Shown: one piece after another, positions 16,620 to 24,490 of the stretch | Layout of the letters: every line of letters begins with the position of its first letter | Numbering within the stretch: the first letter of the stretch is position 1 | Origin: Arthrobacter sp042667405 | Lineage (GTDB): Bacteria > Actinomycetota > Actinomycetes > Actinomycetales > Micrococcaceae | Length of the DNA stretch: 64,000 nucleotides | NCBI RefSeq assembly: GCF_042667405.1 | Contig: NZ_JBHVAL010000016.1 | Location: 51,584-115,583 of the forward strand | Direction: 5' to 3' | Made by a program: the position numbers and the translations under genes | The notes under the pieces: generated by a model | The model's input: the letters and a program-made list of their open reading frames with translations, nothing else | Databases searched by the model: none | What the model was told of the DNA's origin: nothing

Positions 16620-16680
16620 TTTTTGTACAGATAATGCTCTTATGAGGCCATCTTGAGGTCATTAGCTGTACAAAAAAACT
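16618..16680. repeat. Palindromic element, family C copy 2, filling a convergent intergenic gap
   Basis: Arms AGTTTTTGTACAGATAATG and CATTAGCTGTACAAAAAAACT pair with few mismatches. The left end overlaps the last two bases of the DUF1801 TAG stop and the right end overlaps one base of the pcaR-like TGA stop, so the element fills the whole gap between two convergent stop codons. A bidirectional terminator role is likely. Confidence 0.78.
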
Positions 16681-17477
16681 CAGTGTTTGGCGGAGACGTC
16701 CTGGGAGATCGCCTCCGCGGTTGCCACCACTTCGGCGCGGACCGAGTCCAGGTAACCCTCCGGCTGGGCAGCGACTGCCTGGGCCTGCAGCGACACGTTG
16801 ATCGCCGCGACGGTATCGCCGTTGTTGCGGTTGTGCACTGGCGCCGCAATGGACATCAGCCCGAGCTCCAGCTCCTGGTCCAGCAGGCACCAGCCTTGCG
16901 TCCGGACACGCTCGACGGCGGCCCTCAAGTCGGGCGCGCCGGCGACGGTTCGCGGGGTGAGGGGTTTGAGTTCGACCTTGTCGAGGTAAGCATCGAGCTT
17001 GGCCGGGGGAAGTCCCGCGAGCAGGACCCGGCCCATCGAGGTGGCGTAGGCGGGGAAACGCGTGCCCACCGTGATGCCCACGTTCATGATGCGTTTGGTT
17101 GCTACCCGGGCAACGTAGAAGATGTCCTGCCCGTCCAAGACTGCGGCCGACGTCGACTCCCCCAATTTCAGTGACAGTTCCTCAAGGTGCGGCTGGGCCA
17201 ACTGCGGCAGGGACAGCGCCGACAGGTACGAGTAGCCCAGTTGCAACACCTTTGCCGTGAGTGCGAAGGTCTTGCCGTCGGTCCGTACGTAGCCAAGCTC
17301 CACAAGGGTGTGCAGGAAGCGTCGGGCCGTGGCGCGGGTCAAGTCAGTGCGGGCCGCGACTTCGCTGAGGGTCATCACCGGGTTGTTGGCATCGAACGCC
17401 CGGATCACAGCAAGACCCCGCGCCAACGACTGCACGTACTGGTCGCTGGCCTGCGGTGTCGCTGCGGATTCGCTCAT
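16680..17477 (-). CDS. IclR-family regulator, PcaR/PcaU-like
   Basis: 265 residues. The N-terminal winged helix (about 12-75) reads VQSLARGLAVIRAFD, then LSEVAARTDLTRATARRFLHTLVELGYV. The effector domain has LEELSLKLGESTSAAVLDGQDIFYVARV and GTRFPAYATSMGRVLLAGL, which match the PcaR/PobR/CatR branch controlling protocatechuate and beta-ketoadipate genes. The location directly downstream of pcaIJ in the same direction supports that role. It would bind beta-ketoadipate or an aromatic effector. Two GTTC-N6-CG(C/A)AC sites upstream of the aroE-quiC-pca genes are candidate targets. Confidence 0.85.
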   Translation of the reverse strand: MSESAATPQASDQYVQSLARGLAVIRAFDANNPVMTLSEVAARTDLTRATARRFLHTLVELGYVRTDGKTFALTAKVLQLGYSYLSALSLPQLAQPHLEELSLKLGESTSAAVLDGQDIFYVARVATKRIMNVGITVGTRFPAYATSMGRVLLAGLPPAKLDAYLDKVELKPLTPRTVAGAPDLRAAVERVRTQGWCLLDQELELGLMSIAAPVHNRNNGDTVAAINVSLQAQAVAAQPEGYLDSVRAEVVATAEAISQDVSAKH

Positions 17478-17497
17478 GGTTTCTAATCCTAAAGTGC

Positions 17498-17654
17498 GTT
17501 GCGAGGCCTGCTCTGCGGGCTATCACTCGGAAATAGCGTGCAGAGCGGGCCTCACAACGGGAGGGACCTTATTGCGGGGCCTGCTTTGCGCGCTCTCACG
17601 GGGAGATAGCGCGCAGAGCGGGCCTCACAAGGAAGTGGGCCCGCTCTGCTAGGC
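17498..17654. repeat. Palindromic element family D: two full copies and one partial copy
   Basis: Copy 1 (17498-17558) has arms GTTGCGAGGCCTGCTCTGC / GCAGAGCGGGCCTCACAAC. Copy 2 (17572-17630) has arms TTGCGGGGCCTGCTTTGCGC / GCGCAGAGCGGGCCTCACAA. A partial third repeat abuts the pcaJ stop at 17655. The array fills the gap between pcaJ and the pcaR-like gene and could separate their expression. Confidence 0.75.
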
Positions 17655-18323
17655 CTACTCTGCCTTCTTCAGCGGCAGCGGGACGAGTTCCTGGATTTCC
17701 TCGAAGGTGCAGCCGAAGGTTTCTCGGACGGTGACGCCTTCGGGTCCGGTGAGGAATACGGCTTTGTCGGTGTACACGCGGGTCACGCAGCCAACGCCGG
17801 TCAGCGGGTACGTGCAATGCTCCACCAGCTTTGAGGCGCCGTCGCGGGTCAGCAGGGTCATCATCACGAACACGTCCTTCGCGCCGGTGGCCAGGTCCAT
17901 GGCACCTCCGACGGCGGGGATCGCGCCGGGCGCGCCGGTGTGCCAGTTGGCGAGGTCACCTGTGGCGGAGACCTGGAAGGCTCCGAGGACGCAGATGTCC
18001 AGGTGTCCGCCGCGCATGATCGCGAACGAGTCGGCGTGGTGGAAGTAGGAAGCTCCGGGCAGTTCCGTGACGGGGATCTTTCCGGCGTTGATCAAGTCAC
18101 CATCAATGGCATCCCCTTCCGCGGCCGGGCCCATGCCGAGCATCCCGTTTTCCGTGTGGAGGGTGATGTTCTGGTCCTCGGTGAGGTAGTTAGACACCAG
18201 GGTCGGCTGCCCGATACCCAGGTTCACGAACGAGCCTGGAGCGATATCACGGGCCACCAGCTGGGCGAGTTCGTCACGGCCCAGCGGCTTCTCCGAGGTC
18301 TGGATGCTTGTCTGCGTGCCCAT
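17655..18323 (-). CDS. pcaJ: 3-oxoadipate CoA-transferase, subunit B
   Basis: 222 residues. The class I CoA-transferase beta subunit signatures are VNLGIGQPTLV near 33-43 and LHTENGMLGMGP near 55-66, with the expected catalytic Glu58. With subunit A it transfers CoA from succinyl-CoA to beta-ketoadipate. ATG 18323 has a GGAAGGTGG site and lies 2 bases after the pcaI stop, so pcaIJ are coupled. It is the last gene of the pcaFIJ block. Its TAG stop abuts a cluster of palindromes. Confidence 0.93.
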   Translation of the reverse strand: MGTQTSIQTSEKPLGRDELAQLVARDIAPGSFVNLGIGQPTLVSNYLTEDQNITLHTENGMLGMGPAAEGDAIDGDLINAGKIPVTELPGASYFHHADSFAIMRGGHLDICVLGAFQVSATGDLANWHTGAPGAIPAVGGAMDLATGAKDVFVMMTLLTRDGASKLVEHCTYPLTGVGCVTRVYTDKAVFLTGPEGVTVRETFGCTFEEIQELVPLPLKKAE

Positions 18324-18325
18324 GA

Positions 18326-19012
18326 TCAGGCCACCTTCCCTGATGTTCCGGCAGAATCCACCCGGACCACACTGTTGACGTAAATACCCGGAGTCACCAC
18401 GTTCTCCGGATCCAGCGACCCCGTGGGCACAATCTCCGAGACCTGCACAATGGTGTGCTTCGCTGCGGCGGCCATGATGGGCCCGAAGTTCCGAGCGGTC
18501 TTGCGGTACACGAGGTTGCCCTTGCCATCGGCCTTCAGCGCCTTGATCAGCGCGACGTCGGCGTGGATCGGAGTCTCGAAGACCTGCCACTTCCCGTCGA
18601 GGAACCGGGTTTCCTTGCCCTCGGCCAGCGTGGTGCCGTACCCGGTGGGGGTGAAGAAACCGCCAATGCCGGCCCCGGCAGCACGGATGCGCTCGGCCAA
18701 GTTGCCCTGGGGCACGAGCTCCAGCTCAATTTCCCCGGCGTGGAACTTGGCGTCGAAGTGCCATGAATCTGACTGGCGTGGGAAGGAGCAAATCATCTTC
18801 CTGACCCGGCCTTCCTTGATCAGCAGCGCCAAGCCTTGGTCACCTTGGCCGGCGTTGTTGTTCACCACGGTCAGGTCCTTGGCGCCGCAATCCATCAGCG
18901 CATCAATGAGCTCGAATGGCTGCCCGGCATTGCCGAACCCGCCGATCATCACCGTGGAACCGTCCTTGATCCCGGCCACGGCCTCGCCAACAGTGTCAAT
19001 GAAATTCAACAT
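18326..19012 (-). CDS. pcaI: 3-oxoadipate CoA-transferase, subunit A
   Basis: 228 residues. The alpha subunit signature DGSTVMIGGFGNAGQPFELI lies near 16-35 and the conserved NNNAGQGDQGLALLIKEGRVRKMICS near 58-83. It forms the heteromeric succinyl-CoA:3-oxoadipate CoA-transferase with PcaJ, the penultimate step of the beta-ketoadipate pathway. ATG 19012 follows the pcaF stop by 5 bases, with the GGAAGGAG site inside the end of pcaF. Confidence 0.93.
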   Translation of the reverse strand: MLNFIDTVGEAVAGIKDGSTVMIGGFGNAGQPFELIDALMDCGAKDLTVVNNNAGQGDQGLALLIKEGRVRKMICSFPRQSDSWHFDAKFHAGEIELELVPQGNLAERIRAAGAGIGGFFTPTGYGTTLAEGKETRFLDGKWQVFETPIHADVALIKALKADGKGNLVYRKTARNFGPIMAAAAKHTIVQVSEIVPTGSLDPENVVTPGIYVNSVVRVDSAGTSGKVA

Positions 19013-19017
19013 CGCCC

Positions 19018-20238
19018 TTAGACTCCTTCCGAAACGCCAGAGGTTACGTTTTCCAGCACGACGGCCAGCCCCTGGCCCACGCCGATGCAGATCGCCGCGA
19101 CGCCCCAGCGCTGCCCGGAGGCCTGCAAGGAACGGGCCAGCGTGCCCAGGATCCGCGTACCGGAAGCACCCAGCGGGTGACCCATCGCGATCGCACCGCC
19201 GTGACGGTTCACGATCGACGGGTCGATCCCCCACGCGTCAACGCACGCCAGCGACTGCGCGGCGAACGCTTCGTTAAGTTCGAGGGCGCCCACCTGGTCC
19301 CAGCCGATGCCCGCCTTCGCGAGGGCCTTGTTAGCGGCCTCCACCGGGGCGAACCCGAAGAACTGGGGGTCGTTGCCGTGTGCTCCACGGCCGGCGATAC
19401 GGGCCAACGGCTCCAGGCCCAGAATCGAGGACGCGGCTTCGGAACCGATCCACGCCGCAGAAGCACCGTCAGACAGAGGCGAGGCGTTCCCGGCGGTGAC
19501 CGTGCCGCCGTCGGGCCCTGAACCTTCCGGACGGAACACCGTCTTCAACCCGGCCAGTTTCTCCGCCGAAGAACCGGCACGAATGCCTTCGTCGCGGACA
19601 AGGTCCGTGCCCGGAACCTGCGACACCAGAGAATCGTAGAACCCTTCGTTCCACGCGGCGTCGGCCAGGTTGTGCGAGTCGGCGGCAAAAGCATCCTGCC
19701 GCTCGCGGGTGATCCCGTATTTTTCGCGCAGCCGTTCCGTGGCCTCGCCCAAGGAGATGGTCCAGTCCTTGTTCATCGCCGGGTTCACCAGGCGCCAACC
19801 CAGCGTGGTGGACGCCAGGGTCATGTCCCCTGCCGGGTAGGGCTTGGAGGTCTTGGGCAGCACCCACGGCGCACGCGACATCGACTCAGCCCCGCCCACC
19901 AGCACCACGTCGGCATCGCCGGCGTTGATCTGCCGGGACGCGATGATGGCCGCGTCCAGGGATGAGCCACAGAGGCGGTTCACAGTGGTACCCGGGATCG
20001 AGACGGGCAGGCCAGCCAGCAGCGTCGCCATCCGGGCAACGTTGCGGTTCTCCTCACCGGCACCGTTCGCGTTGCCGAACACCACCTCGTCAATCCGCTC
20101 CGGATCCAAACCGGGCGCCCGGCGAACAGACTCACGGACCACATGCGCGGCCAAATCATCAGGACGGACAGCAGCAAGCCCGGAGCCGAACTTGCCAAAC
20201 GGCGTGCGCACGGCATCGTACACAAAAGCCTGGTTCAT
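19018..20238 (-). CDS. pcaF: 3-oxoadipyl-CoA thiolase
   Basis: 406 residues, standard thiolase length. Catalytic Cys90 lies in VNRLCGSSLDAA, the His motif is GGAIAMGHPLGASGTRI, and the second Cys is in AAICIGVGQGLA near the C-terminus. Next to pcaIJ, the expected reaction is cleavage of beta-ketoadipyl-CoA to succinyl-CoA and acetyl-CoA, the last pathway step. ATG 20238 has a GAAGGAAA site. A family A palindrome lies between the pcaC stop and this start and may create a separate transcript or an attenuation point. Confidence 0.93.
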   Translation of the reverse strand: MNQAFVYDAVRTPFGKFGSGLAAVRPDDLAAHVVRESVRRAPGLDPERIDEVVFGNANGAGEENRNVARMATLLAGLPVSIPGTTVNRLCGSSLDAAIIASRQINAGDADVVLVGGAESMSRAPWVLPKTSKPYPAGDMTLASTTLGWRLVNPAMNKDWTISLGEATERLREKYGITRERQDAFAADSHNLADAAWNEGFYDSLVSQVPGTDLVRDEGIRAGSSAEKLAGLKTVFRPEGSGPDGGTVTAGNASPLSDGASAAWIGSEAASSILGLEPLARIAGRGAHGNDPQFFGFAPVEAANKALAKAGIGWDQVGALELNEAFAAQSLACVDAWGIDPSIVNRHGGAIAMGHPLGASGTRILGTLARSLQASGQRWGVAAICIGVGQGLAVVLENVTSGVSEGV

Positions 20239-20260
20239 AAGATTTCCTTCGTTTCTTGGT

Positions 20261-20328
20261 ACCCAACTCGGTGACAGCAAACGTTGCTATGAGCCCTCAT
20301 TGGGACATGTGCTGTTACCTAGTTGGGT
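20261..20328. repeat. Palindromic element, family A copy 1
   Basis: Arms ACCCAACTCGGTGACAGCA and TGCTGTTACCTAGTTGGGT pair at 17 of 19 positions around 30 bases. The pcaC stop TAG (20319-20321) and its last codons lie in the right arm. The core CTCATTGGGACATG is shared, inverted, with the copy at 49769. Confidence 0.8.
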
Positions 20329-20747
20329 GAGTTGGCGTCGATTTCTGCGAAGACCTTCTGGGCCGTCTTGAACGCCGAATTGGCTGACGGGACACTGCAA
20401 TAGATCGCGGTCTGCAGCAGGATTTCCTTGATTTCGTCCCTGCTCAGGCCGTTGTTGAGGGCGGCCCGGACATGCATGGCCAACTCCTCCCAGTGACTGT
20501 GAGCCACCAGCGCCGTCAACGTCACCGCAGAGCGCATCTGGCGGCTCAACCCCGGCCGCGTCCAGATCCCGCCCCAGGCGATCCTGGTGATCATGTCCTG
20601 GTAGTCCTCGGTAAAGGAATCCTTCGCGGCGTTGGCCCGGTCCACGTGGGCATCGCCGAGCACTTCACGCCGGACCACCATGCCGGCGTCGTAAATGTCC
20701 TGCGCAGTAGCCTCGGGCTGAACGGCACCGTTGTGTTCAGAGCTCAT
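20319..20747 (-). CDS. pcaC: 4-carboxymuconolactone decarboxylase
   Basis: 142 residues, typical for standalone PcaC. The CMD fold is visible: YDAGMVVRREVLGDAHVDRA at 19-38, then ITRIAWGGIWTRPGLSRQMRSAVTLTALVAHSHWEELAMHV, with the AhpD-like helix pair. It decarboxylates 4-carboxymuconolactone to the enol-lactone. Its start overlaps the pcaD stop by 4 bases (ATGA), so pcaD and pcaC are separate but coupled here, whereas many actinobacteria fuse them as pcaL. The last codons and stop are read from a family A palindrome. Confidence 0.92.
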   Translation of the reverse strand: MSSEHNGAVQPEATAQDIYDAGMVVRREVLGDAHVDRANAAKDSFTEDYQDMITRIAWGGIWTRPGLSRQMRSAVTLTALVAHSHWEELAMHVRAALNNGLSRDEIKEILLQTAIYCSVPSANSAFKTAQKVFAEIDANSPN

Positions 20748-21547
20748 CGTCCGTTCTCCTTCATGAAGTTCCGCATCAAACCAGCCACGACGGCGGGCGC
20801 CTCGGCAGGCGCAAGGTGCCCGACGCCGTCGAGCGCTTCCGCCACGGCGAAGGTGCCGCCCGCGCGGACACCCGAGACAATCTCGTCGGCGACCGACGGC
20901 GGCGCAACAGTATCCTCGACGCCGGCAATCGCCTGCGTGGGGACGGTGATGCTGCCGAGCTGCTCGCGGACGTCGAACGCGGCGAGGGCCTCGCAGCAGA
21001 ACGAGTAGCTGAAGCGGTCGGCATCACGGAGCGCGTGCAGCAGGCGGCTGCTGATCTCCGGCTGACGGTCCATGAACCCCTTCGCGAACCACCGTTCGGC
21101 CGAGCCCTGAATCATCACGGGAGTACCCAGGTTCCGCACGGTCTCCGCCCGCTCCAGCCACCCTTCCGGGGTGCCGAGCTTAGGGCCGCTGCACTGCACG
21201 GACAGGCTGCGGAGGCGGTCGCCGTGCTTGATGCCGAGCTGCAGGCCGGTGGCCCCACCCAGCGAAACGCCCGCGTAATGGAACCTTGCGCCGGGGCTTA
21301 CAGAGTCGACAAGATCGACGACGGCGTCCGCCAGTTCCGCGACATCGAAACCTTCCGTGGCGGCCGGCGAGATGCCGTGGCCGGGGAGGTCCCAGCCGAT
21401 GACGTCGTACTCGTCACCGAGGAGGGCAGCGGTTTCGGACCACAGCACCGTGGAGGTACCCAGCGACGGGCCCACTACCAGGAGCGGCTTGGCTCCCAGT
21501 TCGCGCTGCCGCGACAGCAGCACAGCCTTGAGGGTTGGCTTAGCCAC
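20744..21547 (-). CDS. pcaD: 3-oxoadipate enol-lactonase
   Basis: 267 residues of the alpha/beta hydrolase fold. The nucleophile elbow is YAGVSLGGATG with Ser95, the strand before it has DLPGHGIS, and the catalytic His lies in DGVGHLAPAEAP near the C-terminus. It opens beta-ketoadipate enol-lactone to beta-ketoadipate. GTG 21547 was chosen for its GAAGGGAG site; it overlaps the pcaB stop by 8 bases. The frame stays open far upstream inside pcaB, but that extension is only a shadow of pcaB. Confidence 0.9.
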   Translation of the reverse strand: MAKPTLKAVLLSRQRELGAKPLLVVGPSLGTSTVLWSETAALLGDEYDVIGWDLPGHGISPAATEGFDVAELADAVVDLVDSVSPGARFHYAGVSLGGATGLQLGIKHGDRLRSLSVQCSGPKLGTPEGWLERAETVRNLGTPVMIQGSAERWFAKGFMDRQPEISSRLLHALRDADRFSYSFCCEALAAFDVREQLGSITVPTQAIAGVEDTVAPPSVADEIVSGVRAGGTFAVAEALDGVGHLAPAEAPAVVAGLMRNFMKENGR

Positions 21548-22958
21548 GGGGTGCTCCCTTCGTTGAAGCGGTGAATTCGGGGTAGGCGGCGAGGATGCGG
21601 CGGCTGATTTCCGCAGCTTCGCCGAGGTAGCTCGCGGGATCCAGCAAGGCGTCCAGCTGGTCGTCCGAGAGGGCTTCAGCAGGGACGGCCTCCCGCAGCA
21701 GCTTGCGGTACGTGTCCGCTTGCTGCGTTGCAGGCGCCGCCAGGGTTTCGTCGACGACGGCCTGCAGCTTTTGCTTCCCGTCTTCGCCCAGGAGGGGTGC
21801 GACGGCGGCCGACACACCTTCGCTGAGGAGCAGCGGCCCCGAGATCTCCAGGTTCCGGCGCATGGCTTCGGGGAACACCCGGAGTCCTTCGCTGAGTTCC
21901 CGGAGTTGGAGCGCGGCACCCAGAGCCAACGCGAGCAGCCGACGCAACGCGGGCCATTCAGTGTGCCAGGCACCGTCGGGCCGCTCGTCGTTGAAGGTGC
22001 CGGCAGCCGAGTGGAGCTGGGAAGCAAGAGCCGGCGCCTGAAGTGCTGCACTACGGATCAGCACGGACAGCACGGGGTTCTGCTTCTGCGGCATGGCCGA
22101 GGAAACCCCGCGTCCGGCAGCCAAGGGCTCCCCGAGTTCGCCGACTTCCGGGCGGCTCAGGAACACCATGTCCGCGGCGATCTTGCCGAAGGAATCCAGC
22201 AATGCAGCCAGGGAATCACCGAGGGACGTAACGGCCAGGCGGTTGCTGTGCCACGGCGCCGGGGCGGGGGCCAGGCCAAGCTTGGAAGCCAGCGAGTCAG
22301 CCAGCGTGAACGGCGTGGAGTCAGAGCCCGCAGTCAGTTTGGACCCGGATGCCAACGTTCCGCTGGCGCCGCCGAACTGCACCGGCAACTCGGCTGCAGC
22401 CAACTTCGACGCCGCCGCAGCCACTCCTTGGAACCACTGCGCGGCCTTGAGCCCGAAGGTGTACGGAAGCGCATGCTGCGTCAGGCTCCTTCCCACGCAC
22501 AGCGTGTCCGCATGCTGTTCCGCCAAGGTGGCGAGCGCCGTCGTCGTGGCCTTTACCTCAGTGATCAACGCCGAAACGGTGCGGCTGGCCAGCAGCACGA
22601 GCGCCGAGTCGAGGACGTCCTGGCTGGTCAATGACGTATGCACCGCTTTCGCGGCGCCCCCGCCCGTGATGTCCAGGACTTTGACGCGGGCCCGGAGTTC
22701 ACCGAGCAGCGGGATCACCGGGTTGGCGCCGCCTTGGGCGCGCTCGGCGATGACCGCGAGGTCGTAGTGATCGGCGTCGGCGGCTTCGGCCACCACAGCG
22801 GCGGACCCTTCCGGGGCCAGCCCGGCTTCCTCGAGGACGGCCGCCCAGGCAGCTTCGACGTCGAGGATCGCCGCGATCACGGCACGGTCGCCTGTCAGCG
22901 CCGTCACCGCGGGCGAGGCAGTGACGGGGCTGAGGAGGCCGAAGTCGCCGTCGGTCAT
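21540..22958 (-). CDS. pcaB: 3-carboxy-cis,cis-muconate cycloisomerase
   Basis: 472 residues of the fumarase/aspartase superfamily. The family signature GVSSAMPQKQNP is at about 284-295, and TSLTSQDVLDSALVL near 108-122 is the substrate-binding region. It cyclises 3-carboxy-cis,cis-muconate to 4-carboxymuconolactone. The ATG overlaps the pcaG stop by 4 bases. The order pcaH-G-B-D-C on one strand is the standard protocatechuate branch. Confidence 0.92.
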   Translation of the reverse strand: MTDGDFGLLSPVTASPAVTALTGDRAVIAAILDVEAAWAAVLEEAGLAPEGSAAVVAEAADADHYDLAVIAERAQGGANPVIPLLGELRARVKVLDITGGGAAKAVHTSLTSQDVLDSALVLLASRTVSALITEVKATTTALATLAEQHADTLCVGRSLTQHALPYTFGLKAAQWFQGVAAAASKLAAAELPVQFGGASGTLASGSKLTAGSDSTPFTLADSLASKLGLAPAPAPWHSNRLAVTSLGDSLAALLDSFGKIAADMVFLSRPEVGELGEPLAAGRGVSSAMPQKQNPVLSVLIRSAALQAPALASQLHSAAGTFNDERPDGAWHTEWPALRRLLALALGAALQLRELSEGLRVFPEAMRRNLEISGPLLLSEGVSAAVAPLLGEDGKQKLQAVVDETLAAPATQQADTYRKLLREAVPAEALSDDQLDALLDPASYLGEAAEISRRILAAYPEFTASTKGAPRG

Positions 22959-23560
22959 GATTGTTCCGAGGCCAAGTCCCCAGCAGCGAGGTCCAAGGAC
23001 CCGTCCTGCTGGAAGTCCAGGAACACGGTCTCGTCCCCACCCTGGAGACGGATGTCCCAGGTGAGGCCGCCGTCGGGGTCGCGGCGTGCGATCAGCGTCT
23101 TCCGGCGCTCGGGGTCAAGGGAGCCAAGCAGCGGATCGTTCGCCAGCGCGTCTTCGTTCTCCGGCAGGTACACGCGGGTGAAGAGCCGGTTCATGAGGCC
23201 GCGGGCGAAGACTGCCACGGAGATGAACGGCGCCGCTCCAGACTTCAACGGCCCCGGGTTCACCGTGGTGAAGGTGTAGACGCCGGAGTTGCCCACGGCG
23301 CCGCGGCCCCAACCGGTGAAGGTGTAGCCATCGCGGACCAGGGATCCGGTGCGCTGGACGATGTTGCCCTCGGAGTCCGGCTGCCAGATCTCCAGGATGG
23401 CGTCCGGGATGGCGTTGCCTGCGCCGTCATACACGGTGCCCTGGAGGCGGATGCTGCCGGGGCTGCCGGGAGCCAGGAGTTCGTTGTCCTTGTTAAAGGG
23501 AAGGGCGTAGCCGTAGAAGGGTCCGACGGTCTGGCCCGGTGTGGGTGTCAGCTTGCTCAT
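22955..23560 (-). CDS. pcaG: Protocatechuate 3,4-dioxygenase, alpha subunit
   Basis: 201 residues. The intradiol dioxygenase fold begins TPGQTVGPFYGYALPF, followed by GTVYDGAGNAIPDAILEIWQ and FTTVNPGPL. As expected for the alpha chain, the Tyr/His iron-ligand set of the beta subunit is not conserved. It pairs with PcaH to cleave protocatechuate to 3-carboxy-cis,cis-muconate. The start is 4 bases after the pcaH stop, so the subunits are made together. Confidence 0.93.
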   Translation of the reverse strand: MSKLTPTPGQTVGPFYGYALPFNKDNELLAPGSPGSIRLQGTVYDGAGNAIPDAILEIWQPDSEGNIVQRTGSLVRDGYTFTGWGRGAVGNSGVYTFTTVNPGPLKSGAAPFISVAVFARGLMNRLFTRVYLPENEDALANDPLLGSLDPERRKTLIARRDPDGGLTWDIRLQGGDETVFLDFQQDGSLDLAAGDLASEQS

Positions 23561-23564
23561 GTGC

Positions 23565-24449
23565 CTACTCCTCGTCCCCGGCGTCGCCGAATGCTTCGTT
23601 CTCGGTCCAGGTCCGCTTGGAACCGGTCAGGATGATGTCCCATTTGTAGCCGAGGGCCCACTCGGGGCTGGTCAGCTCGTGGTCGTACTGGGCCACCAGG
23701 CGGTCACGGGCGTCCTGGTCCACGATGGACTGGTAGATCGGGTCCAACGGGAAGAGCTGGTCGCCCGGAAAGTACATCTGGGTGACGATGCGCTGCGTGA
23801 ACTCCGAGCCGAACATGGAGAAGTGGATGTGGGCCGGGCGCCACGCGTTGAGGTGGTTCTTCCACGGGTACGCGCCGGGCTTGATGGTGGTGAAGCTGTA
23901 GGAACCGTCGGCGCCGGTGATGCAGCGTCCGACGCCGGTGAAGTTCGGGTCGAGCGGTGCGGGGTGCTGGTCGCGCTTGTGGATGTACCGGCCGGAAGCG
24001 TTTGCCTGCCAGATTTCCACGAGCTGCCCGGCAACCGGACGACCGTCGCCGTCGAGTACGCGCCCGGAGACGATGATGCGCTCACCCTGGGGCTCACCGT
24101 TGTGCTGGATGGTCAGGTCCGATTCCAGCGCGTGCACGTCCTGGTGCCCGAATGCCGGCGAGTAAAGCTCGATGGTCTCCGGGTCGGCGTGGTGCAGGCT
24201 CTTGGTCGGATGGCGCAGGATGGAGCTGCGGTACGGCGCGTAGTCCAGGCGCGGCATTGTCTCGGGAGCCTTGCCGTTCTTCAGTGCCTCGGCATAACGG
24301 TCGCCGATCGACTTGATCTCTGCGCTGAGGTCCGCCTGCGTTTCCACCTTCTTGGACTCATGCGCGGCGTGCGGCTCAGCTGGCGGCACGAGTTCCTCGG
24401 ACTCGAGAGCCTGGACAGAGTTGATTTGTGCAGTGTTGTCTTGCGGCAC
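23565..24449 (-). CDS. pcaH: Protocatechuate 3,4-dioxygenase, beta subunit
   Basis: 294 residues, longer than the usual 235-240 because of a polar N-terminal extension of about 50 residues. The four Fe(III) ligands of the family can be placed: Tyr155 in GRYIHKRD, Tyr194 in GAYPWKN, and His207 and His209 in RPAHIHF. The protein therefore should be an active iron subunit that opens the protocatechuate ring. The start is GTG 24449, with an AAAGGAG site 6 bases upstream. It follows quiC by 41 bases on the same strand. Confidence 0.93.
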   Translation of the reverse strand: MPQDNTAQINSVQALESEELVPPAEPHAAHESKKVETQADLSAEIKSIGDRYAEALKNGKAPETMPRLDYAPYRSSILRHPTKSLHHADPETIELYSPAFGHQDVHALESDLTIQHNGEPQGERIIVSGRVLDGDGRPVAGQLVEIWQANASGRYIHKRDQHPAPLDPNFTGVGRCITGADGSYSFTTIKPGAYPWKNHLNAWRPAHIHFSMFGSEFTQRIVTQMYFPGDQLFPLDPIYQSIVDQDARDRLVAQYDHELTSPEWALGYKWDIILTGSKRTWTENEAFGDAGDEE

Positions 24450-24490
24450 AACCGGCTCCTTTCTATGGATTCTTCTTCTGGATCGGGCGG

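Noticed and set aside
21548..22051. Upstream in-frame extension of pcaD
   Set aside because: It lies inside pcaB in another frame and has no hydrolase-like sequence before the GTG at 21547.
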